A stretch of 64,000 nucleotides of DNA from Heterocephalus glaber (taxonomy: Eukaryota > Chordata > Mammalia > Rodentia > Bathyergidae), in assembly GCF_000247695.1 (NCBI RefSeq), contig NW_004624854.1, positions 1,859,466 through 1,923,465 of the forward strand, in the 5' to 3' direction. Shown here piece after piece: positions 34,373-46,825 of the stretch. The stretch's first letter is position 1. The number at the start of each line of letters is the position of its first letter. The position numbers and the translations under genes were made by a program. The notes under the pieces were generated by a model. That model was given only the letters and a program-made list of their open reading frames with translations. It did not search any database and was not told where the DNA came from.

Positions 34373-34657
34373 TATATAGGGAAATGCGAGTACATAAAGA
34401 TTGTTAAAAGAAAGAAATAGGAAGAATAATAGAAGAAAAAAATAGTGAAAGGAAGCAAAATGCTATATGGTAAGACTCAATCCCACTAATTCACAAGGTC
34501 CTTACTACAATGTCTAATAGTGGCTATAATGAAATCCAGCCTTCATATCTTTACTATTTAATAATGATACTGTTTGTTATGCTTTCATGTGAATTGAAAA
34601 AGACAGAAATTATTAATACATTCTTTTAAAAATATTTTTCTGATACAAATTATCTGG

Positions 34658-34687
34658 AAACAATTCTTAAGGCTTTAAGAATTGTTT
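34658..34687. repeat. Perfect 13-bp hairpin, 4-nt loop
   Basis: Arm aaacaattcttaa (34658-34670), loop ggct, and the exact reverse complement at 34675-34687. Confidence 0.9.
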
Positions 34688-35282
34688 ATTAAAAATAGAT
34701 TATCCTTGCAGCCCTGTTATTTACATTAGGTTAAATTTTCTTTGGAAAGTGGAATTTCTTATGACAATTTTGGGCAAAGATGAAATTTCTGTCATCAGAA
34801 GAAGTCGTATCACTCTTTTGATTCAGGAAAAAAATCTTATTGACTGAACTTTGTAAAAAGAGTGTTACTGATTTTGAGTTAAGGAAGACTGGTAGAAACT
34901 CCAATTTGGGATACTGTATCCTCTAGTAGCAATTATTGCCTTACCAGCCTGCTCTGTGTGTCAGTTTGAATGTGATTCAATGGAAATAGTTTGAGGGTTA
35001 AAGAACTAAACGATGGCTTCAGGTTGAATAGTCAGTTCATACCTGGCAGTTCTGGTGGAGTTGTCCGTGACATTTATTTATACATTGAAACCCTCGGCAC
35101 ATCCATCAAGGTGAGAAAGGAAATTTGATTGCTATTCTTTCTAGACAGAATAAGATTTAATGAACAACATTCAATGTTATCAATATACAAGTCTATAACC
35201 CACAGAAAGTAAGTAATAAACTAACCAAACCCAATCTGTCCCATATTCTTATCGGTAGCCAACAGCCAAAGCATATTTACTG

Positions 35283-35296
35283 CCACTAGGGGGCAA
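35283..35296 (+). promoter_or_regulatory. CTCF-like motif
   Basis: ccactagggggcaa, within tgccactagggggcaattt, matches 13 of 14 positions of the CTCF core consensus, with the invariant AG-GGGC part intact. No repeat carries it, so it may be an old conserved site. Motif direction is plus. Confidence 0.55.
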
Positions 35297-37641
35297 TTTT
35301 ATATTAGACATTTTACATTCTTCACTCCCAATAAAGAAATCTCATGAATACCAGCCTCGAATATTGACAAAGTGAATTTTGAAGGTGTAAAATCTGATGT
35401 CTGATATCAATGTCAGCTTTAAACTTAGTCTAGTAATAGGTCTTTCGAGCCAAAGGAGAGGGAAAAGCCCGCGCCGGTTGAAACTTTCTGGATGAGATTG
35501 ATTTTGAGGAGGAAGAAGACACTTTTGTGGTAGAGAGAAGGAAACTAAAAGCAAAGCCTTTTAGGGTGAGTGGCTCAGTCCGAATGACTTTGATGCCTGT
35601 TTTAGTTTCTGTGGAGTCAGAGAAAGGGTTAGTGGTGTATTTGTGGCAATATTTTTCTTATATATGTGATAACAATAGTGGATCTACTTGTTTCACTGTA
35701 GCATGCTTTTTTATGAAGCTGTGGTTTGAACAATAACAATCTCTCAGCACGCCCCATCCAATTTTTACAGCAGTAAAGAAAGGGAAGTTTCACCATCTTT
35801 AAGCTCTGTTTTGTTCCGAATCGAGGTATTTTCAAAACCCGGGAACATTCAGCCTGCATCTGTATTCGCGTGGTCTTGGTAACAGCAGGCCTGTGGAGTC
35901 TTCTTACACTGAGATCCAGGCTTCCCAAGGCCATTGTTTGTCTTGGCTGAGCCTTTAAAGGCTCCTCTCGCCTTAAGATCATTGAATTTCACCACTATTA
36001 TCACAATCTCACTACTCATCGACTAATCCCTTATTTCATGTCTAGGCAGCTTCAGTGATAGAGAATCAAGAGACCTTCCTTATAGAAGGAAAACAAAATA
36101 AGATCCACAGGAAGCATAAATGCACATGCACACACGCAAGCACAGGAGCCGAAAGGAAAACTATGTCGGATGAACCCTTTTGACATTCACTGACAGCACA
36201 ATACAATAACTGCAGTCAGTTTTCTTCACTTTAAGTGGAAAGCCAAGTTCCTATTAACTTATTTTAATCACTTTTGTTTTAATATAATTATCTTGTTTTT
36301 TGGCTGTCATCCAAATTTTTATTTGCTTTTAACTCAAAAATAATTATCCATGGAACTGGGTGTGCTCTTGACAGTTTTTATTCTTATTTATATAACCCAG
36401 CAAAATTTCTAATAAAATGATTTTAACTTACAGGTATCTTATTTTTGTTTACATGTTATTGGTTGTCAAACATGTTGATTGATTGATTATAGGTAAATTT
36501 TGATATGGTAATAGACTAGGACATTGCTCATTATAGGAAATACTTAGAAGGATAATCAACTTGTGCTTCATTTGGGCTATACTACAAGGATATGCTTAGA
36601 TATCCTTACAGTAGAAATAAACTTTAAACACAAGGAATAATGTTGCTTGTGGGAAAAGCAGTCAGGGAGAACTTTGGTTGGCACTTTTGTAACACAAGAG
36701 GTTGGGGATCTCTTTCTAGTTTCCTTGGCAACAGAGACACGGGTGCATAAATCTATGTGACTTCACTCGGCTCTCTCTTCTGAATAAAGTGCCCACCTGA
36801 GTGGAGAACAAAGTCTGTATGAAACGCTGATCAAGAATGTAATATATGTCCATTATTATTTTAAGAATTCAAAAACAAATGAAAATATCAAAGAGAAAGA
36901 AATAATAAGTATTTATTTTCAGAGCTACCTATGGTTCAATGCCAACTTCTTTTACACATACATTATATGTACATATAAGATGATTTTTAAAACAAATATA
37001 CTGTACATATAATTATATCACAGGTCATCGAGTGTTTATGTAGAAGACTAAAGTAGCACTTCAGTTCACTATAAAATATCACTCACTATATTATAGGGTT
37101 TTTGGTCCAGTATGAAAGATTACTAGAAAGATTAAATAAAATATTATATGCAAAAGGCTTTATAAATAAGGTTTTGTGCAATTTTATCATTAAACTGAGA
37201 CTAAAGGCATGCCTAATTCTCCTATATATGCCTGAATCCTATTATAGGGAGTGGTATCCAGCTTGTGTTTAGAAAGAGTCTGTTGATACAACTTTTTAAG
37301 GATTTTTAGTGACTATCTTATCCATTGTCTGACATACAAAAAATAACATTTAAATTTTAATGGAGCCTAAAACTTGGACTTTTCAAAAGGTAATCCTTGA
37401 GTTTTTGAGTTGAAAGTCATGTGATGTTGGGTGGGAACATTAAAAAAGATACACAAATATCCTATATTTCCACTGACATAAATCAAAAGTCTAAAACCTA
37501 GTGCAGGGGCTCAGTAAAGGCATTTTTGCCATTTAGATGTGGTTAAGGAATGCAGGCATAGAGGTTAGTGGTAATGGTTTTGTAAGAAAATGGATGTAAA
37601 ATGCCACCAATATTGACTTTTTGGATGTACAAAAGCTACAG

Positions 37642-37733
37642 CCCAGGCCAGGGATTTAGCTCAGTGTTTCCACCGCCTGCCTCACAAGTGCAAGGCCCTG
37701 AGCTCGATCCCCAGTACAAAAAACAAAACAAAA
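37642..37733 (+). mobile_element. ID-type SINE
   Basis: A box agggatttagctcagtgt, middle ccaccgcctgcctcacaagt, B box gagctcgatccccag, A-rich tail with C interruptions. Near-exact 11-bp target-site duplication: aaaagctacag (37631-37641) and aaaagccacag (37734-37744). Confidence 0.9.
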
Positions 37734-37744
37734 AAAAGCCACAG

Positions 37745-39659
37745 GCAACTTTTGAAGCCATGGGCAATGAGAGTATTTGTCCTGCCTCATGTTATTATCT
37801 GGGATCTCCTGAAATTCAGTCAGACAAAATACACTATGGACGCTTCTCTTGGGTGATGTTTCTTGCGCTTGTCAGATGTTTGTCCATACGTCAACTTTTT
37901 AAGTTATTAAGACGCAAACGTGGCAGACAGCATATCCATAAATCAGAGAAAAGATGCAGATTAGTGTGGTAGAAGCTCAAAGACGGGACCTTGCATGCCT
38001 CCATGGGACACCACGCAGGCTAATCTAATTATCAGCCTGGGAGGTAATACAAAGATTAAGTCAGAATGCTTAGAAAGTGCTAGCCTTTGTCGCCTTTGCC
38101 ATCTGCTGGACTTCTACTGTGAGTGTGAAGAGAAGCCACTGGAGTGGTTTGCAGAAAGAGTGGCAGCAGTGGACTCCAGTGAGTTCTTCTTGATGCTAGT
38201 GCAGTAATTCCGCAGTAAGAGAGACATAGAGCCAGTTGGGAAGTTTCTTCAGCCATGCAGATGAGGAGCAGGGTGACAGCCGGGAGGGACAGCGAAGGCT
38301 GACGTTTATACCCTTGGAGCATCCAGCTGGGCCTGCACGTGGAATGTAGAGGTCAGGACAGAGAAGGGAGACAAAGCAAACTCCTTGTCCTGGAAATATA
38401 GAGCTGCTGTTCGGTAAACGGGGATGAGTGTGGGGAATAGAGGAGTCCTTGAGGAAGTAGTTCTGCACGAGTTCAGTTTGGGGCATGCAGTGAGAGATTG
38501 GTTGTATTAACCATTCACGGAATGATGTGAGTCCTCAGGGAGGGAGAGAACCTGTGCAGTAGCAGTCATTGCGAATGGGTCAGCGTATGGGTTGAACACC
38601 AGGCTACGGAGCTGCATGAACCGAAGGAAAGACATACAGGAGCAGACACCAGCCCAGAGACACGCAGTGCTCCAGGAATTCGAGTTGGGAACGTGGAAAG
38701 GAAGAGGCCCAGGGCCCTGTGGAGGCCAGAGCAGGAAGCTTGCAGACCGAGCAGGAGGACGGCGAGCCCGGATGCCCGGGAGGGAGGGAAGCACCTCCTC
38801 TTCACTCGGGTCCTCTGGCCTCGGGTACAGGTGTTCTGCCGGGAACTCTTCCTGTGGACACAGGAGGGACAGGGCGCTGAATCCAGAGGAGGAACACAAA
38901 GTTTCTCTCTGATCAGTTTTCCTTTTGATAGTAAGCGCAAGCCATTTTCTTGAAATTCTTGCAACAACTACTTTCCAAATGTCAAATTGACATTTGGGAC
39001 TACATTGTAAGAAGTGAATTAGTAGAATCAGCATTGTAGCTTTTACAAAGGATTTTTTCTTTACTGTCATAAAGCCTTAGTTACCAGAGAACAGGATTAG
39101 CAGAATTACGTTCTTTACTTACAAGTAACTTCAGAGGAACGTACGGTAACCCCAAACACCAGAAACTTTGGAAGAGTTGCACATTTAGTTTCTGTTTTTT
39201 AGTTAAAATCAAGTGTATTGAACATCTGCACACTATTGTTACAAATTACAAATGAACAATAAAAATGAGTTGGTGTTGAAGCTATTTCCTAAATAAGCAT
39301 GAATCTCAAAAATATTTTTTGAAAAGAAATTGCAAATTAAGCGAAACATGATACTGTGTTGGATACTGGACCAGAATATATGTGTTTTTAATTTGCTACA
39401 AAGGTTCCTATTTGGACAGTTGATGAAATGTGAATGTCTTTAAAGTAAATAACACCAGACAACAGGGCAAATTTTCTGATTTTGCTAATAGTACTTTGGT
39501 AATGAAAGAGAATGCCTTTGCTTTTAGGAAATAAATAATATAGGGTTTAGAAGTGCAGAGATATGTCTAAACTTACATATGGAAAAAACATCATAGATTG
39601 GTGTATTTTTCTACTTTTATATCTCCCTATATGATTAACTATCATGAAAATATGGAAAA
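37745..39659. other. Mixed-composition DNA with a GC-richer core, no gene supported
   Basis: GC rises from about 38000 to 38940, peaking at 38660-38860. There frames overlap on both strands (minus 38507-39070, 187 codons; minus 38566-38967; plus 38592-38912). Opposite-strand openness across the same bases is what GC bias produces, and none of the products is recognisable. The flanks are AT-rich. Confidence 0.4.
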
Positions 39660-40984
39660 TTGAAGCACTTTTTTTTTTTTTTTTACTTTTGAGTTCTTTT
39701 TAATTTTTTATTCGCCTATGTTCGCCGTGCTTTGCATTCATCGTGGGGAGCTGGTGCACGGACGTAACACAGCTGTGTGCTTTTTACTCCTCTCGCCTCC
39801 CCTCGCCTCCCCTCGCTGCCCCAGCCTTTTTGAATTCGTCCTATAGGGTAATTTCACAAAAATAGAGTCCCACTTGACTCTCACATAGCTCAGTGATGTA
39901 AGCGGAACCGAAGTTAGTCCCATTTCATAGATGGTGAATCGGGTCACAGAGAACTGGAACTGGCTCCTTTGTAGACACACAGTGGCCGGGGATGGGGTAA
40001 TTTATTTATTTATTTATATATTAATTGGTACATTTTAGGTATACAATACATTTACATTTATCATTGAGTGCCTGTTCCTGTACATGATGTATCTGGATTC
40101 TTATTTTTCCCCATTACCTGTGTGCCCCTTCACCCCCTCCACCCTTCCCTATTTACATAGATTTCCTTTCCTTTTTTTTTTTTCTCATAATTTTTCCTTT
40201 CCTTTCTTCCCTTTCCCCTTCCCCTCTCATGTCCCCTGCCCCTTTGGAGCTTTTCCTATTTCAAATTATGAATTATTTGTTTTAATCATTTTAATCGTTA
40301 TTTACACTCTCAGTTTCTCACACTAGAGAAACTATTCGGTATTTACACATGTGTATCCTATTTATTTCACTTAAGAGTATGGCCTCAATATGCATCCATT
40401 TAGCTATAAATAACTCTAGTTTCTCATTCTTTATGGCTGAGTAGTACTCCATTTTATAAAAAAACCCACATCTTCTTTATCCAGTTTCCAGTCAATGGAC
40501 ACTTGGGCTGTTTCCAAGCTTTAGCTACTACAAACTGTGCCGCTATAAACATAGGTGCACATATATCGCTGTGGTATGATTCTTTTAATTCTTTGGGGAA
40601 GACACCCAGTAGGGGAATAGCTGGGTCAAATGGGACCTCTAGCCCTAGTTCTTTGAGGTATCTCCATACTGATTTCCACAGTGGTTGCACCAGTCTGCCC
40701 TCCCACCAACAATGGAGAATCCTTTCTCCCACAACCCTGCCAGCATTTGCTATTGGTTGATTTCTTGATAGCAACCACTCTTTCTGGGGTGAGATGGAAT
40801 CTCAGTGTCGTTTTCATCTGCATCTCTCAAATGACCGTGATGTTGAACATTTTTTCATTTATTTATTTGCTGTTTTTACTTCTTTGTCTGAGAAATGTCT
40901 GTTCATTTTGGATGCCCATTTTTGAATTGGGTCTTTGAATTTGGGGGGTCTGATTTTTTTCAATTCTTTATATATTTGAAGCAC
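39660..40984 (-). mobile_element. L1 insertion with 3' transduction, flanked by TSDs
   Basis: Minus-strand insertion read from right to left. The right flank ttgaagcac (40976-40984) is followed by the 5'-truncated L1 body from about 40975 to 40020 (ORF2 C-terminus open at 40454-40774 with [19 protein letters not shown] and [16 protein letters not shown]; then 3' UTR). Next comes a (TTTA)n tract at 40000-40018 marking the source element's own tail, then about 315 bp of non-L1 DNA, then a 16-T tract (39669-39684) and the left flank ttgaagcac (39660-39668). One pair of target duplications encloses L1 plus flank, so both were inserted as one RNA. Confidence 0.85.
39685..39999 (-). other. Transduced 3' flank of the L1, with MIR piece
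   Basis: This non-L1 segment lies between the L1 tail remnant and the final poly-T. On the element's strand it ends with an AATAAA signal (plus strand tttatt at 39707-39712), 23 bases before the A tract, as expected for read-through to a downstream poly-A site. It includes a MIR core fragment in plus orientation (about 39912-39985: tcccatttcatagatggtga, gtcacagagaactgg) and a CCTCG-rich run (39787-39815). Confidence 0.75.
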
Positions 40985-43685
40985 ATTTTTGAAACTTGTT
41001 ATTTTTAATTACTATTTTGGTAACTTTTCTGAACTTATTTCAATGTTTTAAAAGTAAACACATTTTGAAAATTATTACGAAATACAGAGGCATATGTGCA
41101 CGGATACCTGTGCAGGAGAGTCTAGTATGTTCTTGAGTTTACAGAATTAAATGAGAATTACACCGCTGATTATAGGAATAAAGTTGCATTATAATGCAGA
41201 GATAAAAAATAGGCTAAAAGTTGGAAGGCTTAAATTGGACCTCTGACTCATTACATGATAGCCAAGTAGACCTAATCACTTTGAACCCTATCTTCAACTA
41301 TAAAATTAAAATACAGACACTGCACTACAATATCCATTTATTTATTTAATTTATTCTCTACATATTTATCTATTTATTGCATGTAATTAATTTTTTAAAT
41401 AGAATGACTTGTCTTATTAAATGACTCATGCCACATAAGTGTATCCTGACAAGAATGTGCACATTTCTGTATTTAACAGAAAGATGTTAAGAGGAGATGC
41501 ACTGGCAATTTATTTGCACTAAATCACCTCCATGGTCTTCCTTCAGTTATGCTGTGTGTGTCTTGGAAAGGAGAAAACACTGAGAAGCCTACAATGCCAT
41601 ACGCTCTAGGGTGAGATGATGGTAAACTTCAGTTTAATAACTTTTTATATCACGTTGTCACATTCTTTCTAATATTATTTAGAATGACTTAATTATAAAA
41701 CTTCAATTTTGAGTTATGTTGCATCACATAAAATGGATTATAAGGCTAGTATTTCTGAATTTTGTATACCGTAAAATGTATATATATAATTTATCATGCA
41801 CCTTTGCATACATGCTTACATATACATATATTATATATGCATATTGCATTATTATGTCCTTCAAAATGTCTAAGCATAATATATACTCACAAAATCCTTT
41901 TTTGAGGAAAGTGCATATTTAAATGTATTAGAAACAATAAATACTATATTATGTCTAATGTGATGAAATACACATGCCTTACTTATATATCACAATGCTT
42001 TTGAACTGTAAAATTTAATAGAGCTAACATAACATTTTGTACTAATGGAACTATTTTCTCTTAGAAAATATTTAAATTAAGTCCTATGTGTTTAGGAAGT
42101 GCAGTAACTTTGGGAAAGAGTTAGCTAATGTAATAATTGGATCATAAGACATATAATTTGCTAGCAATTCAGGATATGTCAAGAGTCATACACTTCTCTG
42201 AAACCATTCTGTCCTATATTGTTAGTTTTCTTTTCTTTTAAAATAATCACAAAGTATATGAGTCCATCAATCTGATCACTAATGCATATCATATGTAGTC
42301 TTGGAGAAAACTAAACTTTTACTGTTATCAAATGAAATAATAAAGGAAGTAATTTGTGATTTCAGTGTATTAGTTTTCTGTAACTTTGTAATTTAATTTA
42401 AAGTATATGTTAATAGGATCTGTACTAAATAATCTCGAGTTTAACATTAAATATAATGCAATAATCTGTCTTAAAATTTAACTTTTACAGGTAATTTATA
42501 GTAAAGAAAATGAAACACTTGCTCATTTCAATATTTTGCAATTTTAAATTAAATTACATCTTATAATTAATTCTTATTTAAAATTTTATGCTTAGAATTT
42601 AAAATTTACAACTTTAGAGGAAATATGATTAAATTTCTGGCTCACTAACCATTATCTATCTATCTATTTTATTGATAAAATGAACCTATTTAGAGGAAAA
42701 TCATGGCTTGAAAAAACATATATTTGATTTTAAAATTTCAGTTCAGGCTGTTGGTAAGAAATAGTGTATGAGGATAAATATCTTTCCTGACTTTCCTAAT
42801 TATCATTTACAAACTGCTTAACAGAATGGCCCGAAAAATGTAAAAATGGCACAGACTCCAATTGTATTACTTGGAATATATTAGGTATTCAATAAATATT
42901 TATGGAAAACATAAGTGAATAAATAGCTGACTGGTCACATAAGAAAATTATGTTTAGAATGCTCATTGCGATCATCATTAGAAAATAATCTTATAAAAAT
43001 AGATTGAGTGTAATGACAATTGCTCCAAGCAAAAACACTGTTTTCTTTCTAAATATTACTGGAGAAATTTTGTTAAAATCTTAGGCTGTACTGCTGACTT
43101 CAGACACCTATTACCTATTCTTCCCATTTATCACCCTGCAACATCTGCTTTCTCTTTTCCCCCCCGTCTACCTTCATCACCCCTGTGTGTCACTGTAAGG
43201 CTTTGATCTTAAATGGAATTAGAAATTCCTGCAACTTTCCTCTTCCTTAAAAGACAGTAACCCACCTTTAAACGTTACTTAGCACGATGACTAAAGTCTT
43301 AGACTACAGATAGCATTTTTTATATTTCAAATAGAAATATTCAAGGCCACTTTAGACCTCAAAAAATGACATGAACTTGTAGAAAAAAGACAGTGCATTG
43401 CTGTAGTTTTTATTAAACTAAGCATGTTTGCCTCAACGTTTTAGTTATGGTGCCAGCAGAAGGGAGGAAGGAAGGAGGGAGGGAGTTAAATGAAAATTAT
43501 AAATGTACTGAAGAAGGCGAAGATGCTTAAGAGAATAAGAAAGGTAACTGAAGACAGTTAATATTTCTTAAGCTGTAAGGAAAACTGTTTAAGGAGACTA
43601 TATACGAGCAAGCAGATGCACAGTTTATGAGGAACGAGGTGTGGACAAATTCGAGGGAAGTTTCCTGGTAGACGGAAGGACAGAA
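40985..43685. other. AT-rich stretch with faint MIR/L2 traces
   Basis: 41225-41330 resembles reverse-strand MIR (acctctgactcattacatga, ctatcttcaactataaaat). 42850-42935 ends in aggtattcaataaatattta, an L2/MIR-type terminus. Otherwise AT-rich with no gene. Confidence 0.4.
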
Positions 43686-43870
43686 TGCGCGGCGGTGCGC
43701 GTGCCTGAGGTGGCCGGTGCGGGCCTCTCTGTCCTGTTCGAGGCAGGAGGGGCCGGAGCAGGTGGACCCACAGGTACAGGGACTGCCCGATGACAGGTCC
43801 AGAGAATGCCTGCGCTGGGCGGAGCTCAGGGGCCGGCACGAGTAAGGGGTTCGTGTCTGTACGAGATACC
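43686..43870. promoter_or_regulatory. CpG-rich patch
   Basis: Roughly eighteen CpG in about 185 bp, densest at 43688-43720 (gcgcggcggtgcgcgtgc), in a region otherwise nearly free of CpG. Minus-strand frames across it (43527-43937 and 43558-43839) are unrecognised. It could be a small orphan CpG island or a young GC-rich insertion. Confidence 0.45.
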
Positions 43871-44449
43871 GTGGACTGAATTCTTCAATCTCCTTTCCAC
43901 TCTTGCTGGTTTTAGAGGGAAAAAAGCTTAAAATCATTCTCCTGTGTAGGATCGGAGGACATTACATTCGAGACCAAGCCAGAACAGGAAGCAAGGACTG
44001 CCTGAGCTCCTCAGATGTAGAGCCTAGAGGGTCGTCTCAGGGAGGTGGAGAGGGGCAGGCCCGGAAGCTGAGTTGGGTGCCCAGCGGCCTCGGGTGCCTG
44101 TGGTTGGCCGGGATTCCTGAGTATTGCCAACAGCTGCTAGGGTGTTTTGAAGCTTTTCATCATGCAGAGACCATAACTTGAGAGATAGATACATTTAAAA
44201 AGATTGAAAAATTTTAATATATACATATATAATATATGTCTCAAAACATGAAGTGATACCTTGTATGTATACGTTTAATGTTTTGTAAATCAGTAAAGGC
44301 AAATTCAATGACAATAACATGATTTTTTTAAGAAAATCCAGCCACACAAGTACAGAATGAAAAGTGAGAATCTTTGCTATTTCTGTCCATGTTCTTCTAT
44401 TCACAGAATGACTCCTACTAGCAGTTTTATTTATGTGTCTTTACAGATA
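43871..44449. other. GC-rich shoulder then AT-rich DNA
   Basis: The composition stays GC-rich to about 44165 with no recognisable content, then turns AT-rich. Confidence 0.4.
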
Positions 44450-44700
44450 CAAAGGTTGTTCTCTATACAGCATTCTGCAGTTTGCATCATTTTACATCTC
44501 TGAAAGTATTTCCTGTCGGCCCATACAGGTCTACCTTGTTTTGTAAATGAATATTTATATTTTCCTCCCTGATTTAATCAAGCCTCTATTGCTTGGCTTT
44601 TAGGTAGTTTTGTTGTTTGCTCTTGTTCCCACTATTACCCTGAGTTGTCATGTGTATTTATCTTGGCAAAACTATGTAAATATATGAAAAATTGCTAGCC
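44450..44700 (-). mobile_element. Old L1M fragment
   Basis: Block order cccatacaggtctacctt, aatcaagcctctattgcttg, aggtagttttgttgtttgct corresponds to the reverse strand of an old L1 3' region (known order: ...gatctacctc..., ...cctattgatggacatttagg..., ...gttgtttccag...). Confidence 0.5.
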
Positions 44701-45059
44701 AAAATCAGCCTATCAACTACAAAGACAAACAGGGGCAAATCTAAAAGTGCAAATCTGAGTGAGAAAGGTCAGTCTTGCCCTAAAATATTGCAAAACATTA
44801 ATTTGAAGACATTCTTGTAGTCTGTTAGTATTGTATATAATTTTAAAATTTTAATTAAAAATAGATGTTTATTTGATGATCTACTTTGGATTTAGATTTT
44901 TTTTTTGGCCATTTGTGACCTTTCATGTACATTTTCTTCATGCCCATGCCTTTTCTTATTTTTTTACACTTGCTGTTTTGCTCTTTGAAAATTATGATCC
45001 TGAACCATGATCTTTCATATATTTTGCAAGTTTTTCTCAAGTTTTCATTTACTTTTAGT
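44701..45059. other. AT-rich DNA, nothing recognised
   Basis: No gene; possibly part of the surrounding old L1, but too diverged to say. Confidence 0.4.
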
Positions 45060-46325
45060 ATATTCTAACATTGAGTTACTCAGACATTGAGCTTCCTTTT
45101 TCTTTGTTTTCTTGAGGAAAAATGTGTATAAGATACATAAAACTGAAGTGTAGGCTTGGTGAATTTGTATTTTCGTATATGTCTATATAACTCACACCAG
45201 ATAAAGATGTGAAATATTGCCAAGGATTTCCCTCTCATCCTTTATTCCTGACACAATGAATAATTCTCCAAAGGTAACAACTATTTTGACTTCCATAGCT
45301 GTAACTTTCCAGCCTGTTTTGAACTTCGGATAAATGGAATATTAATTATATTTTCCACTGTGTCTGAATTTTTTCTCCCATTTAGGATTTTTAGATTTTT
45401 TTAATGTTGTTCAGTGTTTCAACATAATTGTCTTTTACTTTTTACGTAGTAGTGTGTTATAAGCATACTGAAACTTGTTTATATTTTCTACTACTGATAG
45501 CTCTTTGAGAATTTTCCAGTTTTGTTTTATTGTAAGAACTGTTTAAATATTCTTTCCAGGGGTATGAAAAAATGAATTAAGATAGGTTATGTTCACATAG
45601 CAACTCCACACAAAGAATATCAACATATGTACTGCAAACATGTACTGCTAAACTAAAAATAAAAAAAATAAAGTGATTGGAAACACGGCCTTTATCAGAA
45701 CTGAAAGAATTAATTTTGTCCAAACCTTTTGATAAATATAACAACTCAGTTCTCTTAGTATATAGCCAGGAATGAAACTGTTGTGTCATAGCACATTTGT
45801 TTAACTCTAGGTAATGTCCATCAGTTCTTCAAAATTGTGCAGTTTACAACACTATCAAAAATTCAAAGATATTCTTGTTAATCCATGTCCTCTCAACATT
45901 TAATTTTATCATCATATAGATTTGTAGCTTTTGGATAGATATGTAACAGAAACTTATTTTTGTCTTAATTTTCCTTTCTTTGATAGTTAATGCTACTGTG
46001 TATGTTTGTATTAACATGGTCTTTTGTGAACTATTATCTTAACTGTTTTTATCTATATTTGTACTGGGTTTTTATTATAGTTATTCTTTACATAGAATAT
46101 TGATTCAAGTCACTTGTATATTTATATGTGTGATATCTTGTGGCTTATCTTTTTACTGTCTTAATACTTCCTGTTGCTAAATAAAAACTTATCAATGCAA
46201 AACTTATCAATCTTTTTTGTTATGACTTGTGATCTTTGTGTCTTGTTAAAGAAATGTTTATCTATGCAAAGAATATGAAGATAATTTCCTATATTTCTTC
46301 TTTTTGAAAAATTTTTTAGCTTAAA
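45060..46325 (-). mobile_element. Old L1M element, 3' part
   Basis: A long reverse-strand L1M similarity: ttttgaacttcggataaatg, catactgaaacttgttta, aggaatgaaactgttgtgtc, tacaacactatcaaaaattc, ccatgtcctctcaacattt, ggtcttttgtgaactatta. Around 45573-45770 the sequence departs from L1 and may hold an insertion. Too decayed for frames. Confidence 0.65.
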
Positions 46326-46360
46326 AACCTTGACCTGTAGTCTGTTTTACCTTAGTATTT

Positions 46361-46824
46361 GTGTTGGTCAGCTTTCTGTTGTTATGATGAAATATCCGAG
46401 AAAATCAAATTAAAGGAAGAAGAGAGGTTTATTTTGGCTCATGATTTCAGTAGTTTCAGTCCATGGTCAGGCGGCTCCACTGCTTTTAAGCCTGTAGCAA
46501 GGCAGGTAATTGTGGTAGAAAGGCACAGCAGAGGAAAGAGGCTCATCTAATGGCAGACAGGGTGTAGGGAGAGAAAGAGTCCAGGGGAAGGGTCTGGGGA
46601 CAAGATATAGTCTTGAAGGGCACAACCCGAGGACTCATCCCCCCAACAAGGCTCCCAATGACCTCGAAATGCCATCGAATTAGGATCTCCTCAATGCATG
46701 AACCCACTGATGAGGTCAGCGCCTACATGATCCAGCCACTTTTCAAAAGACCCTCTTCTGAGAACCAGGGACCAAACTTTCAATATATGAGCATGTGGGA
46801 GAAATTTTGTATGCAAATCGTAAC
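46361..46824 (-). mobile_element. MaLR (ORR1-like) solo LTR
   Basis: The plus strand reads as the reverse complement of an ORR1/MaLR LTR: gttatgatgaaatatccgag, aggtttattttggctcatga, tttcagtccatggtcaggcg, gtctggggacaagatatag, cactgatgaggtcagcgcct, tttgtatgcaaatcgtaac. attt on both sides (46357-46360, 46825-46828) may be the remains of the target duplication. Two short plus-strand frames within it are not genes. Confidence 0.85.
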
Positions 46825-46825
46825 A

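Larger units (their letters stand above)
34375..37630. other. AT-rich gene-free stretch
   Basis: Holds a perfect 13-bp hairpin (34658-34687) and a CTCF-like motif (35283). A short exon-like stretch ending at a gtgagt near 35565 is discussed among rejected items. No named repeat recognised. Confidence 0.5.

Noticed and set aside
35487..35571. Exon-like stretch encoding an acidic segment and ending at a gtgagt donor
   Set aside because: An in-frame stop (tga at about 35479) lies just upstream, with no acceptor (pyrimidine tract plus AG) placed to open it. No recognisable protein; a purine-rich run explains the residues.
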